Positions 23,591 through 36,535 of a stretch of DNA of 64,000 bases are shown one piece after another. This DNA comes from Trifolium pratense (taxonomy: Eukaryota > Streptophyta > Magnoliopsida > Fabales > Fabaceae). Each line of letters begins with the position of its first letter. The stretch's first letter is position 1. A model generated the notes under the pieces. It saw nothing but the letters and a program-made list of their open reading frames with translations. It did no database searches and was not told the DNA's origin. Location of the stretch: the NCBI RefSeq assembly GCF_020283565.1, contig NC_060062.1:4129322-4193321 (forward strand), written 5' to 3'. A program made the translations under genes and the position numbers.

Positions 23591-24915
23591 TGAACATCAT
23601 CAAGGGTGACAAAATGAATGAATTAAATAAATTTAAATGATAATGAATCAATTAAAACAATCCACGTAAACAAAAAAAAAATCCACTCATCCATCAATAT
23701 ATTTGTAATGGATGGATTCATTGTATCCACCTATTAAAAATTAAAATATTTTAATTTATTTCTTTTACGTTTTACCGATTATTATAAGATTATGTAGTCG
23801 TTTACGTACGAAATAACCAAAACCAACAAAAACTAAACAAAAAAAAAAAAAAACTGAAAGAAAAAAAGAAAAAAGAAAAGAGAGGTGAAGAGAGGAGGTG
23901 CCTCCCATTGACCAATATCTTGTCATGGTTGCACAAATGACAGATCAAAATTGACCATTTAACATTTTTTTGGGACTGGTACGGTAAATTTGACCATCGA
24001 TCGGTTCCATACTTAAATAGCAGATGATATTTTGTAGAACTCTAATTTTTATAACATTTTCTACTTAAATAGCACAAAAACAAAATTGGAAACGTGAACA
24101 CGTAAATGCAAATGATTGACCCATCGTCACAGAAAGGGAAGTATTAGAATTTTGATCGGTTAATAACGTTGTAATTGCCCCGGCCACTGCTAGAAATGAT
24201 AATAAAAGTGGGAATGCTGGGGAGCCAAAAGAAATTCTCTTAGCATTTTTTTTATGAAATTTACTTTTCGCGCCCCATGAAATTACCAAAATAACCTTTT
24301 CGCATCCTATAATGCGAGCACTATTCGCACCATTTATATCCGAAATCCGATTTTTCTATGAGTTTTTCATTTTTGAAATTCATATCTACTCAATTGTTCA
24401 TCCAACTAAATTTTTTAAATTAAATTTGGTGGATTTGACAGGATCGATCAGATTTGTCCAATGGATGTACAAAAGAAAGATAAAATTACACTACAAGTCA
24501 TTTATCTTATTTTTTTAACACTTTAGTCCTTTATCTTTTTTTGTAACACTTTGATCCTTTATTTTTTTTTGTAACACTTTGATCTTTTATTATTTTTTAT
24601 TTATAACATTTAAGTCATTTATTTTTTATAAATAAATAAGATAAAGATCAAAAGTATTAAAAAAAGAAAAGAAAAGGGAAGGACGTTATGAGAAGTGAAG
24701 GCAGTGGTATTTTTGAAATATAGCAATGAAAGAAGGATGTTATGAGAAATTATGAGAAATGTGATGTTCTTGTTTTTCACTTTGGTTGTTGATTGGATTC
24801 GTTGCGGTGCCGATCGATCGATTCAATCATTCAATTCAATTCAATCAAATCCAATCGGATTCAGTTGTTCTAATAAAATCTGAATTGTGTTAAATTCATT
24901 CATTCATTCATTCTG
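23591..24915. other. Upstream region of the EH1 gene
   Basis: AT-rich, with purine-rich sequence at 23825-23895 and a cluster of ACACTTTAGTCC/ACACTTTGATC-like words at 24510-24620. The probable 5' leader lies just before the ATG at 24916, after CATTCATT repeats. I could not define a TATA box. Confidence 0.45.
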
Positions 24916-27632
24916 ATGGCATCGCCAGCGCCTAATGTGGATCTCTTCGATGCTTATTTCCGACGTGCCGATTTGGATCGAGACGGCCGTATCAGCGGTG
25001 CCGAAGCCGTCTCCTTCTTCCAAGGCTCCGGTTTGCCCAAAAACGTTCTCGCACAGGTCCTCACTCTTTCTCTTTCTCGTTCTCCAATTCATTCATATTC
25101 ATATACCACTGTTTTAATTCATTTATTAGTAATAGTAATTTAACACTAGTATAGTTATAGACTTGTTATAGTATGTCTAAATCGCGAATCCTATCATCGC
25201 TCTTCAGATTTGGGCATTTGCAAACCAAGGTCAGAGTGGTTACCTTGGTCGTGCCGAGTTCTACAATGCACTTAAACTTGTCACAGTTGCACAGAGCAAG
25301 CGGGAACTCACTCCTGAAATGGTCAAAGCTGCATTGTATGGTCCAGCCGCATCTAAGATTCCTGCTCCTCAAATCAATTTCAGTGCCACTGTTACACCCT
25401 CGTCCGCACCTACCCCTACACCTACACCACAGGTAAATCCTGGACTGAGGGGGCCACTTCCTAATCAAAACCTTCCTGCTCCTCAGGTTACTCAGCAAGC
25501 AAGGCCGCTGCAAAATTTGTCTGCCGGTGTTCCCACTCAAGGAGTCGCTACTGTTGGTGGAGCACGCCCTGCAAGTCCCACATTCCCTAGCTATGGCAAT
25601 ATGGGTGGTGCTCCGCAACAACCGCAGGTAACATCCTCTCAGCTACCAGTTAGAGGAACTAGTCCTGCTTCAAATCTGGAGGGGTTTGGTCTTGCAATTA
25701 CAACATCTGGATCAAATGTTACACCCCCAACACCTACACAATCACAGTATCCTTCCTCTGCTACTAAGTCATCAGATCAAGTGGTCAAGGATTCTTCTGT
25801 CAACGGTATTGCTTCTGATCCATTTTTCGGAGGGGATTTGTTCTCAGCTAGCTCATCTCAGCCAAAGAAAGATTCTTCTCCACAAGGATTTTCTTCTGTC
25901 AATTCGCTGCTTTCATCTGCCATTGTTCCTGTATCCGGAGGGAACCAGAATTCTATTAAGACTAGTTCCCCTGATTCTTTGCAGAGCTCACTTGCAACCC
26001 AGTCTGGCAGTCCACATCTTCAGCAGGCCCAGCCAGTGGTGAAACATAACCAGCAGGCCCCAGTTCAGACGCCTAATATGCTCAGTTCACCTGGACTTCC
26101 AGTGAGATTGCAGGATTCTGCGTCAGGTCAGCCCCAACCTCCATGGCCAAGAATGACTCAGACCGATGTTCAGAAATACACGAGAGTATTCATGGAAGTA
26201 GACACAGATAGAGATGGGAAAATCACTGGGGATCAGGCGAGGAACTTGTTTCTTAGTTGGAGATTACCAAGAGGTATATTTTCTACTTCTTTTCCTTTTG
26301 TTTGGACATCAGAGGTAAAATAGTGTCTCTGTTTTGCTACTTCTCTAGTGTTCTGATAGTAACTTCTCAATGACTAGCTAATTTGCTGATCATTATTTGC
26401 ATGCCATGTTTTATATTTTCCAGAGGTTTTAAAGCAGGTCTGGGACTTATCCGATCAAGATAATGATAGTAGTCTTTCTCTCAGAGAGTTTTGTATTGCA
26501 CTGTACCTAATGGAGAGACACAGGGAGGGACGTCCTCTTCCAGGTGTACTTCCAAATAGCATTCTTCTTGATTTACCAACTACCGGTCAACCTGCCAATC
26601 TCCACAGTGCTGTTACTTGGGGAAATCAACCAGGTCTGTGCCGAAGAACTAGCATTCTTTTTTAAGTTATAATCATGTACTTGTATGGAATCTATTTTGT
26701 TCTATAATTTATTTTCTCTTCCTCCTTTCATCTTTGAAAGGTGTTCAACAACAACAAGGGGTGACTGGATCCGGTGCTCGACAAGTGAACCCTTCTGCAG
26801 GTCGGCCACCAAGGCCGGCTGCTGTCCCTCCGCCCGATGAAGGACCTCAGAACAAGCAGCAGAAATCCAAAATTCCAGTCTTGGAGAAGCATCTCATAAA
26901 TCAACTGAGTTCAGATGAGCAAAATTCAATTAACTCGAAGTTTCAAGAAGCAACAGAAGCTGATAAGAAGGTAATTATTGTATTTTTTTTTTTTTTTTGC
27001 AACATTCATGCTGTGCATTAAATCTGCCACGTTCAGTTACTTATTTTTTTGGTACATTACGGGGGTTCTAGCGCGCAAGTAGGGAAGGGGAATAATGGCC
27101 TTTGTTGGGATTGAACATTTGACACAATCACCGTACTCAATATTAAAAGACTTAGGATAGTGACAGTCAAGCTATAGCCTGCCACCTCAATGGATGACAT
27201 GTTTATTTGTTTTTTTTTTCCACTAAGATAGCTTTAGTTTTTTGTTTTATTTTGATTGTAAAGCTCACATGTCTTTCCTAAACGGTATGTTTATCTACTG
27301 GCCAAGTGCCAAATTTTACTTTGATTCAGTGGCAGAGCTCGACCTAATTTTATGAGGATGCCAAAATACACACATATAATAACAATATTTATAGCTAATT
27401 ATACTAAGAATTTCATGTTGGCGTAGTGGTTTGTTTTCTCTTTTAGTTAGAGTGTTCGAACTAAGTTTCCATTTTGACGTCTTGTGTTGTTATTCTTGCA
27501 AAAGGAATATAAAAGATGCAAAAATTGAGTAGCTGAATGTCGAACCTACAACTTTGTGCTCCAAAGTGTCCTAAACCACTACGCCAAAGGATGTTTTGTA
27601 TGACATATAAGTTGCATAGTTTAGTGTGTGTG

Positions 27633-27725
<93 letters not shown>

Positions 27726-30700
27726 TTGGGGATGCCATGGCCACCCCTGTCCCAACTCCCAACAAAGCTCTGCCACTGCTTTGATTAGTTTGTAGCTTCA
27801 TAGTAAGCAACCCTTTTGGGGGCCATATGTGCCATCTACATATTGTGTATGGTCATCTTTTAAGGCTGACTAGTTTGAGGATATGGTGGAATGTCGGTGT
27901 AAGTTGTATTTGGCTTCAATGGGAAGTATGATTATTCTATTTATATCATGCTGATGATGATTAAAACTTGCATATGAAGATTATTAGTTGTTACTTGTAT
28001 CTCTAAAATTTACACAGAAAGTTCATATTCTAGATTGCAGTTTGTGCAATGCATATCACTGTGTCAGCTCACGTATGCTTGATTACACGCTATTCTGGTT
28101 CAAATTGAACAAAGGCAATTCTCATCTCTCTTTTCTTTTGTTAACTACAGGTAGAAGAACTTGAGAAAGAAATAGTGGAGTCGAGAGAGAAAATAGAATT
28201 CTTCCGTGCAAAAATGCAGGAACTTGTGAGTTAACTCTGTGCTTGATACCTTTGTGCCTTGTTGAAACTCTATCCTGTTTAAGCATTGTTCTATTTCCTC
28301 TTTTTGGTAGTTTCTTTTCTCGATAAACCGGTGATTTATTTAATGACATAGATTTGTCCTATTGTGAACACAGGCTGGACTCTTTTGTGTATTTATATAA
28401 TAAAATCGTGGATACCTAGAAGAGAAAAACATATAAAAGTTGCCTTTCATGCGCTGCTTATGATTAACAATCTTATGTCAATGCTCTTCTTTCTTTTATT
28501 TTCTCCTTTTTAAACAAATTTCTGGTTTTTTGCCTGCAAAAGGTTCTCTACAAGAGCAGATGTGACAATCGTCTTAACGAGATCATAGAAAGGATATCTG
28601 CTGATAAGCATGAGGTACTATTCTTTAGCATTGCATGTATCCTTATTGACCTATAACGTTAACTTTTGTTGTTGGCTCAATATATTCATTTCAGGTAGAA
28701 TCTTTATTAGACCTATAAGTCTACAATATTAACTTTTGTCGTTGGCTCAATATACTAATTTCAGGTAGAGAATCTAACAAAGAAATATGAAGCTAAATAT
28801 AAGCAAGTTGGAGATGTATCATCCAAGTTGACGACCGAGGAAGCCACATTCCGTGACATACAGGTGCAATAAAATATGGCTTGTCCTCCAATTCATAGCA
28901 TTAGCATGCATAGCATATATGCTAATGTGTTTTTTTTTTTTTGCATTTTGCATGACTATATCACATTATTTTATTGTATGTATAGGAGAAAAAAATTGAA
29001 TTATATCAAGGGATTGTCAAGTTGGAACAGGATGTAAATACCGATGACACGGTACAGGTATGTTTGAATATGACCTGTTCACATCCATCTTGAGTTTTTT
29101 TTTTCTTCTTCCATATCTGATCTAATCACATGCAATTTCAGGGCCGTGCTGATCGCATCCAATCTGCCCTTGATGAACTGGTGAAATCTCTAAATGAACG
29201 GTGCAAGCAGTATGGATTACGTGCAAAGCCCACAACATTAGTGGAGCTACCCTTTGGTAATTTCAAATTTATAGTTGTTTGAATATCCTTTCAAGTGCTA
29301 TCAAGTCTTTTTCATGTCTAAAATTTTATAATATGATATTTATTGCATTAGTGTTGTCAGTATTTAGTTGGATGAAGTAGCCTTCAATTGCTGAACTATT
29401 GGTTTTCAATCAGCATGAAAACTTTTTGAGGCAGCTCTACTTGATAAGTTTTGCCCAATCAAGTGGCATTTAACACATACAGTTTAACAATTTTCTTACG
29501 CAACCTTTTAACTACTTCGTGGAATAGTTCTGTATGGAAAGGCTCTATATAATCTTATATTACCTATTGTTGCTGCTTATCACAAATGTTTTATCATGTC
29601 ATGCATTATTTTTTGAAGAATCTATTAAAACAAAATATGATAATGGATTGTTATTGATTCTAAATTAGCTATATGGTTCTTTGTCATAGGGACTACTGTA
29701 ATTCTTATTAAACTTTGTATTAATGCTTTGGTTGTATGAAAATATATGAAACTTGAAACTGGCGGATGTTTCTGAAAATAGTGTACAAGATAAACTACAC
29801 ATTTGATCCAATCAAGAATCCTTATGTTGCATTTGTCTACTTTTATTTTTATTAAGCTCAGAAAACACTTCATTGTCTGCAAATCGACTCTTTATTTCTG
29901 CTAAATGCATCCGCTTTTTTCACATGCTAGATTCGTTGTTGGCCTCTTAATTTTGTCATCGTGTTCTCTTATTTTGCTTGTTTTGGTTGTGTCATGCCAT
30001 GCCATTTCTCTTTGCTTTGTTATACTCTGCTCACCAGTCTCATGTGCTCCCCTCCAATATATTTTTTTATTGTGTTATTTGACCTCACTCAAATTAATCC
30101 TTTAGGCTGGCAACCTGGTATCCAAGAAGGAGCTGCTGACTGGGATGAGGATTGGGATAAGCTTGAAGATAAAGGTATCCGAAATAGCACTCATTAGATC
30201 TGATCTGATATTCTATTAATTACTAAAAACAAATTATATGCGCATTGTGTGCCATATGCCATGAATTTTGAGGATTTTTCGTACAAGGTTATGAAACCAC
30301 ATAAACATGACTAATTATCATTTTATCTGGGGGATTCGTTGATTTATCATGCTCATATCAGATATCTGTATCTTCAAACTCAAATTGATTTCATTTCCAT
30401 TTTTGTATTTGATAAGATTACTCTATCATTATTCTTATAATTTAGGCCACAGTTTATCTTAGATCATTACTTGTCTGTGAAGTATTAAAGTGTGCATTAT
30501 TTCCTTTTTTTTTGTTATTGTTTTTGTCTTTTTGTTTAGTTTTCTTGGTGTATTTTTGTTCTTCCTAGCTGTATTTACCCCTCTATTAGAATTGAAGGTG
30601 TATGTACATGTGATACATAATTTAATGCACTGTCAATTTTCAACTGTCCCCTAAGACAAGGGAACATAATTAATTCTAAAAGGGAAACTAGGAAAGAATC

Positions 30701-33700
30701 TCGTAGGGAAACTAAAAAATGTGTATTAAGAGGATTATAGAAGGTTAACTGAAATGTGAAAACCCTTTATCCTGCCTGTCTCTCTAGATACACCCTTGTA
30801 ACTTGATGGCTGACTCAGAGCCCCCATAACAGCTCTGATATTATAAACCGAAAATTCTGGGAGTGTTTCTCTAAAGTTGATGTACAAAGCCTTCTTTTGA
30901 TATTTAGGAAAATTTGATGACTACAACTGAGATTACAAATTCCCCCCTAATTGTTGATAATTGACATATACAAATAAGGAAACAATATGTGCATACATCT
31001 CTCTTGCTCTGCTTGCATATACATCTCTCTTGTATCAGTAATTACTAATTATGTATTTCTTTTACACAATACTTCTCACCAGCTATTGAACTATACTTTT
31101 TTTTTTACAAAGCTATTGAACTATACTTCTTTGCACTATATTATGTATTTATTTTGTAAGCTTAACTGTTTGTCTAAATGCGAGAGATCAATCATTTTGA
31201 ACAGTTATATGGTTTAGGAGATATAGGTTATATTTAAGAGAAATTATATGATATTTGTGGGATTAAAGCTACGGGTAACTGATGTACCAAAAAACAAAAA
31301 AAAAGCTACGGGTAACTGCAATTTCTTTATTTTCTAGTCTGCATCCGATCTCTTTTGGAGAATGTTGGATGTGTATGAATAATTTATTGGTTATTTACTT
31401 TGCTTTTTTCTATCAGAATTTGCTCTTGTCAAAGAATACACTCTTGATGTGAAAAACACCATAGCACCTCCAAAACAAAAGTTACCAAAGGCTGTGAACA
31501 CAAAAGCTTTGGATAGTGACAGTCCAAAATTTGTAGCGTCACCTAAGAGTGATGATAAGGCTGGGAACACGAAAGCTCTGGATATTGACAGTCCAAAATT
31601 TGTAGCGTCACCTAAGAGTGATGATAAGTCAGAAAAACCTCAGACTACAAATGAACAGGAAGTGGGCAACGGATCTGTTTCTAATAAAAGTGACAATGGA
31701 TCTGCAAAAAGTGCTCCTAATAGTCCATTTGCAAGCAGTACTATCGGAAGTCCGCATAGGGACTTTGTTGATTCTGACATTCGAAAGACTTCCGGTGAAG
31801 ATAACTCACCCCGTAATCAATATGCCGCACAAGAAACCCAAAGGTATGGTTTTTAAGATTTGCACACTAGTTTTCCAAATCATGGTCAAATTGCTCGTTT
31901 GGATTTTACTGATCAACTATATTCTCGGTGCCTTTTTGAAGGTTGTGGTGATCATAATAATGATCAATAAAATGATGAATGTTTATATTACATTTTTGCT
32001 TCCACCTAGCAATTTTTTTGTGTGTGGGTAATTTCTGCTTGACATGGTGTTTGAGTCCCTGTGAACAATAAGATAGGAGTTTGATCCTTGCTGCCCCATT
32101 TTTCTAATCGTATATCATTAGGTCAAAGTAAAGTGTCCGTGTGTGTTAAGAGACCTGCTAACAGATTAGGCTTGTAAGAGATTTCTTGATAATTGTTATC
32201 TGTAATATATTGTGCTTCAAGAGAGAGTCACAATTAAGTTATCCTTAACGGTTTTAGACCTTCATATCCCCCCTATAAGTTATAGCTATTTCTTAATACT
32301 ATCGTTGGAACACACACATGTGCTCGTGCACACACCCCTCCTCACATTTGTATCGAGGCTACTATTCTCCACTTTTGCTTGGGCAAAAAAAAACTCTTTT
32401 TCCAACTTGACAAAAAACCTATCTGCAAAACTCAGTCAAATATGAGGATGCTAACCTCCTCACATTTGAGTTGAAGCAAGCATCCTCCGTAATATTATCA
32501 TTCTACCATTCACTGAATAGATTTTTATCATAGGTTTACCCATTGGAAGGTTTTCAAACGCCTTTGCTTTCTCTCTATACTTAATTTCCTTGTGTTGACT
32601 AAATCATCCCCTCTCGTTGTCAAAAAAAAAATAAAAAATCATCCCCTCTCAGTTTTACTCTGAGTGGTTTTGCAACTTGAAAGGATACATGCAGATTTTT
32701 TTCGATTTTATTACTGATTTAATTTGTTTCCTTTGAACTCAATCTTGTGCACAAAAAATCTTGGTCGGTCCTTTGTAAGACTTGTATGATTGATTTAGCA
32801 TTAAACCTTCACGAGACAGCCTCACGGTTTTTAGCGTTGCTATCTCAACTCGCATTTGACCTCATCACCATAATGCTAATTGTGGTATATAGGAAATGAA
32901 CAACAGCCACAGGAATTTTACTCGTCCGTCAAGGCCTTTGCTTCGGCAATGGTGGCGAATCTAGGTCCGGGCTTTGATATCCTAGGGTGCACAATGGATG
33001 GTATCAATCACACTGTCTCAGTGAGGTTTGGATCCAAATGTTCACCCAAGCAAGATATTTATCTCAGATATTTCGCGTCAAACTGCTAACGTCAACAAGC
33101 TTAGCAAAAATCCTATTGAGAACTGCGTCGGGATTGCTGCCATCGAAGCCATGAAAAAGCTCAGGCTCAGCAAAAACCCTTCACAAGGCTACCTCACGGT
33201 TTTTGGTGTTGCTGTCTCAAGCTGCATTTCACCTCATCACGACAATGCTAGTTGTGGTATAGGTCTTACATGGTTATTGTATGCACTAAAACTCTTTAAC
33301 GGATTAGAAAACAGTTTTAGATTGATGTGACTTTTACAAGCACGTCCATGATATGGAGCTGAGACCACTTAGTGGGATAAGGTTTGGTTGTTGTGCATGA
33401 TAAGGAGGTTTATTCCGAACTGTGGGTTTGAAAGGTTATTTATTTGTTTAAAATTGGTTTTGGTTCATGTCATGGTCCACAGTTACAAATATATGCTTCG
33501 TTTTGTTTTACGTATTATATAGATCTTGTGATCTTTTAAAATAATTATTGTATACAATCTTGCATATGCAGTGATCATGATGGTGAGAAGTCTGTGTTTT
33601 CTGAAGACAGAGTTTTTGATGAACCTAATTGGGGAACCTTCGACACAAACGATGATATGGATTCAGTTTGGGGATTCAATGCCAGTAGCATCAGTAAGGA

Positions 33701-34686
33701 GGTATGCAAGTTCTCGCCTGTAAAGTATTGTTTCAGTAAAATCCTTTCTTTTGAAGGACAGGCCTGTCTAAATTTCTCCTGCGATATTCTAACTTGTCAT
33801 CACCAATGTTGGTGGTTTAAATACTGGATTTCTCCTGCTATGCTCTAACTTGATAGTGATGTTATTGTAATATTTTTTTGGAAATGCTAACTTGGCAGTC
33901 TAGCTCGTCTAATTATACGAGTAGTAGTCTAAAATGTTGCAAAACTACAATGATTATATGGATATTCTAACACTTTTCCTTAAATTGTAGATTACTAAGA
34001 TCTCAGCTTGTGACAATTTTTTGTCAAGAAAAAGCTTGTTATGTTACAAATAAACCTACACAACAGAAAAAAAGACAATTTAAAAATGTAATAACTGTAA
34101 GATAACAAAACATACAATTTTAGTAGGCCGCCCAAAAAAGGGCTCTCAAATAAAGTTTGCAAGAAAAGAGCACTGCCAGAGACAACACTGTGTCATACTG
34201 ATTGCTTTTGGACTTTTTTTTTTTTTTTTTTTACTTTTATTACAGGAGAGAGATCTTGATGGGGCAGGAGACAACTATTTCTTTAGTTCTGGAGACCTTG
34301 GCCTCAACCCCATTAAAACAGCTTCACCACAGGCTGGTGATCCCTTCCAGAAGACCAGTGGATTCAGTTTTGATGATTCTGTTCCGAGCACCCCACTTTT
34401 CAACTCAAGCAGCTCCCCGCAAAGGCCTAAAGACTGGTTGGAAAATGCTTTTGACTTTTCAAGATATGATTCGTTTAGCACAAATGATAGTGTATCTTTA
34501 CCTGCTCGGGAAGCACCGGTACGATTTGATTCTGTCCGCAGCAGTGCGGATTTTGATCACGGTTTTCCTGCTTTTGATGACTCGGATCCCTTTGGTTCTG
34601 GGCCTTTTAGGACTTCTTCAGAAAGTCAGACTCCTAGAGAGAGTCAAACTCCTAGAAGAGGATCTGATAATTGGAGTGCATTTTAG
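24916..34686 (+). CDS. EH1: EH1/Pan1-type EH-domain protein of clathrin endocytosis
   Basis: Plant homologue of Pan1/Eps15. In Arabidopsis, EH1/Pan1 belongs to the TPLATE complex at the plasma membrane. Thirteen exons join in frame to 1048 residues: 24916-25056, 25208-26273, 26424-26633, 26741-26970, 28151-28225, 28543-28614, 28765-28863, 28986-29057, 29142-29256, 30106-30174, 31417-31843, 33572-33701 and 34246-34686. EH domain 1 covers about residues 8-90, with EF-hand loop [13 protein letters not shown] Pro/Gln/Ser-rich linker follows. EH domain 2 covers about 358-450 ([29 protein letters not shown]). A coiled coil lies at about 545-690 ([15 protein letters not shown]). The C-terminus is acidic and Ser-rich, ending [10 protein letters not shown]. 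Exon 11 contains a 23-residue tandem repeat. Length and ends fit the family. Confidence 0.95.
27327..27778. mobile_element. hAT-type element (452 bp) in EH1 intron 4
   Basis: CTTTGATT flanks both ends (27319-27326 and 27779-27786). Terminal inverted repeats read CAGTGGCAGAGCTC and, from the right, CAGTGGCAGAGCTT. Inside are a plus-strand tRNA-like module (GGCGTAGTGG then GTTCGAA, about 27419-27462), a minus-strand one (about 27541-27588) and the microsatellite. There is no transposase. Confidence 0.85.
27622..27722. repeat. Compound TG/TA microsatellite
   Basis: About nine TG units are followed by about forty TA units (27643-27722), inside the hAT element. Confidence 0.95.
28626..28764 (+). 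repeat. Tandem 70-bp duplication of an intron 3' end
   Basis: The end of the EH1 intron before exon 7 is present twice (about 28626-28694 and 28695-28764), both copies ending in TTTCAG followed by GTAGA. The second acceptor is the real one. Using the first would add sequence with an early in-frame stop. Confidence 0.8.
31497..31634 (+). repeat. 69-bp in-frame tandem duplication in EH1 exon 11
   Basis: Two 23-residue units, [17 protein letters not shown] plus SDDKAG, and [17 protein letters not shown] plus SDDKSE. The DNA copies differ at a few positions. They sit in the disordered Ser/Pro-rich part after the coiled coil. Confidence 0.92.
32806..33262 (+). pseudogene. Homoserine kinase pseudogene fragment between direct repeats, in EH1 intron 11
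   Basis: The core 32893-33177 resembles codons about 40-140 of the intact gene at 36536-37651: [20 protein letters not shown], then after a frame change [15 protein letters not shown] and [14 protein letters not shown]. The match is clearly diverged, with a +1 shift near 33025 and no catalytic region. It is bracketed by direct repeats of about 86 bp at 32806-32892 and 33178-33262 (both contain CCTCACGGTTTTT and GTGGTATA). It has the same orientation as the intact gene, 3.6 kb away. Confidence 0.88.
33355..33396 (+). mobile_element. Possible Au-type SINE tail
   Basis: CCACTTAGTGGGATAAGG followed by TTTGGTTGTTGT resembles the 3' end of plant Au SINEs. Only a short stretch is recognisable and no target duplication was found. 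Confidence 0.4.
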
Positions 34687-35848
34687 TTTTGCAATTCTAT
34701 CACACATACATGCGTTATATCTGTCTCCGAGCTTTTCTGAGATTTGCCTCTGGTGGAGTGAGTTGTGCATCTTTCTGTTTGGCACTTGTTATTTGTAATG
34801 TACACATTGTATTTAATCCTGTGTATTCCTTATCCCTCTGTTTTTCTTTGGGGTGGGGCCTGGTTGTTTTATACCCAGCAATCCCACTTGATTTCTCAAA
34901 TTGGAAGTGAAGGTCTGTTCATATTTTTGGCTTGTTCGTTGATAGTTTTTCCATAAGAGTCCCCCAGTTAAAAGTATCTCCACCTGATGAGATTGTTGTA
35001 TTGATGACTATTTGATTTTTGTTTTGTTTAAACTTTAACGATCTGGAATTTTATTATAATTCTTTGTAGTGAATTATTATAGTTTGAACTTTATTTGTCC
35101 AATTAATTGCCAACTTCATCTCGACAAGGGTTGGTTTTTCAGGCTGATTCTTCTTTTTGAAGGAATTAGTCTGTTTGTTTTTTGACAAAGGAATTGAACT
35201 AGACGGACTGGTGTAGGGCACTCTCTCTAGTTAGAGGACGTCTTTCACCTTTGGTCTTCAATTAAAGTTTCTTAAAAATGTCATAATGAAACTTCTATTG
35301 TTATAAGGGTAATGTTAAATAGTGACTTCAATTAAAGTTGCCCAACCGCTTGAACACATAACATTTGTATTCGAGAGTAGACTTGTCATTCAAGAGCAAA
35401 TTACTTAACTATCAGCCCAAGGATCACGGCAATCTCTTGAATATCTCGCTTCTTTGCCGCTCTTTATACTGTCCCACCATTGGGACACTTGTTAAGCATT
35501 AAAGGATGAAAAAAAATTAACACTGTTAAAAACTAATTTTTTACATTTTTAAAGTATTAAATTAAATGTACAAGTTTTAAGATATGATTTTCTTATTAAT
35601 ATGCTAAACTTGTGCTCGGATATGATTTTTCAAATGAAATGTTATATTTAAGGAAGAAGATAGTATGTCTTTTTCGATACGGAGTAATCCAATTTAATAA
35701 AGTTACATGCAATGAGAAAATAAAATAATGGTTATGATTAGAATTAACGGGGTAGGTATATAAATGGGTTTTGGTGTGTCGCCTCCAAAAATAAAAAAAG
35801 AACAAAAAATTGAAAATAACAAAAGGAGGAGTATTTGTTGTACCGTTA
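34687..35848. other. EH1 3' region and intergenic
   Basis: The EH1 3' UTR probably occupies the first few hundred bases. No other gene or bounded repeat recognised before the MITE at 35849. Confidence 0.5.
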
Positions 35849-36099
35849 CTCCCTCCTCCGTCCCATAATATAAGTAAATATTTTTTTTTATATTTATTAA
35901 GAAAAGTAAAATATGATAATTTCAAGATGATTTTTTGTATTTTTGTTGAAATAAGTTTCATGGGAAGATATAAAAAGAATTTTTATTGGTTGACTTTTTG
36001 TATTTTTGTTGAAATAAATTTCATGATATAAAAAGAATTTTTATTGGTTATTCATTATAAAAAAAAAAAATTAAGTAAAAGTCTATCGGACGGAGGGAG
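35849..36099. mobile_element. Stowaway-type MITE (251 bp)
   Basis: The ends CTCCCTCCTCCGTCCCAT and ATCGGACGGAGGGAG are inverted repeats, with TA on both sides (35847-35848 and 36100-36101). An internal segment of about 60 bp (GTATTTTTGTTGAAATAA...) is duplicated in tandem. It lies about 100 bp upstream of the homoserine kinase leader. Confidence 0.85.
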
Positions 36100-36296
36100 T
36101 ATTATTTTTGTTATGAAATGAGCCAAAGCACAGCAAACAAAGTAAGATCAAGTCGTTCGTTCATTTCGGCGTATCTGAGGCTTTGCTCACTCTCTTCTGT
36201 TCTTCCTTTTTATCTACATACACCACTCACTCGCTCACTCTCTTCTGTTCTTCCTTTTTATCTGTTACGTCATTGATTGACATCATCATCCTCAAG

Positions 36297-36490
36297 GTAA
36301 ACCAAATCTCTTCACATTTTCATATTCCATTTATGCCGTTCAATTTTATGATTCACCAATTTATTTGTATAATTATTATAGCGATGATCAAACATATAGA
36401 TTTTTGCATAGTGGATCTGGATAGATTATCTATTCTACCTTTAAGCACTAAAATCGTCTGTTTATTTTTCATTTTCTTTTTGTCTTGTAG
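36297..36490 (+). other. Probable 5'-UTR intron of homoserine kinase
   Basis: CTCAAG/GTAAACC at 36296-36297 and TGTCTTGTAG at 36490 are good splice sites. Removing them joins a CT-rich leader to the sequence just before the ATG at 36536. Confidence 0.6.
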
Positions 36491-36535
36491 AATCCAACGA
36501 TTGATAATCCAGAAAGAGTTCACTCACTCACTGCA

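Noticed and set aside
27537..27810. Frames rich in alternating Ile-Tyr on both strands
   Set aside because: They are translations of the TA microsatellite inside a transposon.
32880..33330. A second working homoserine kinase gene or EH1 exon
   Set aside because: Frame shift, only about 100 codons of N-terminal homology, and the EH1 frame joins correctly without it.
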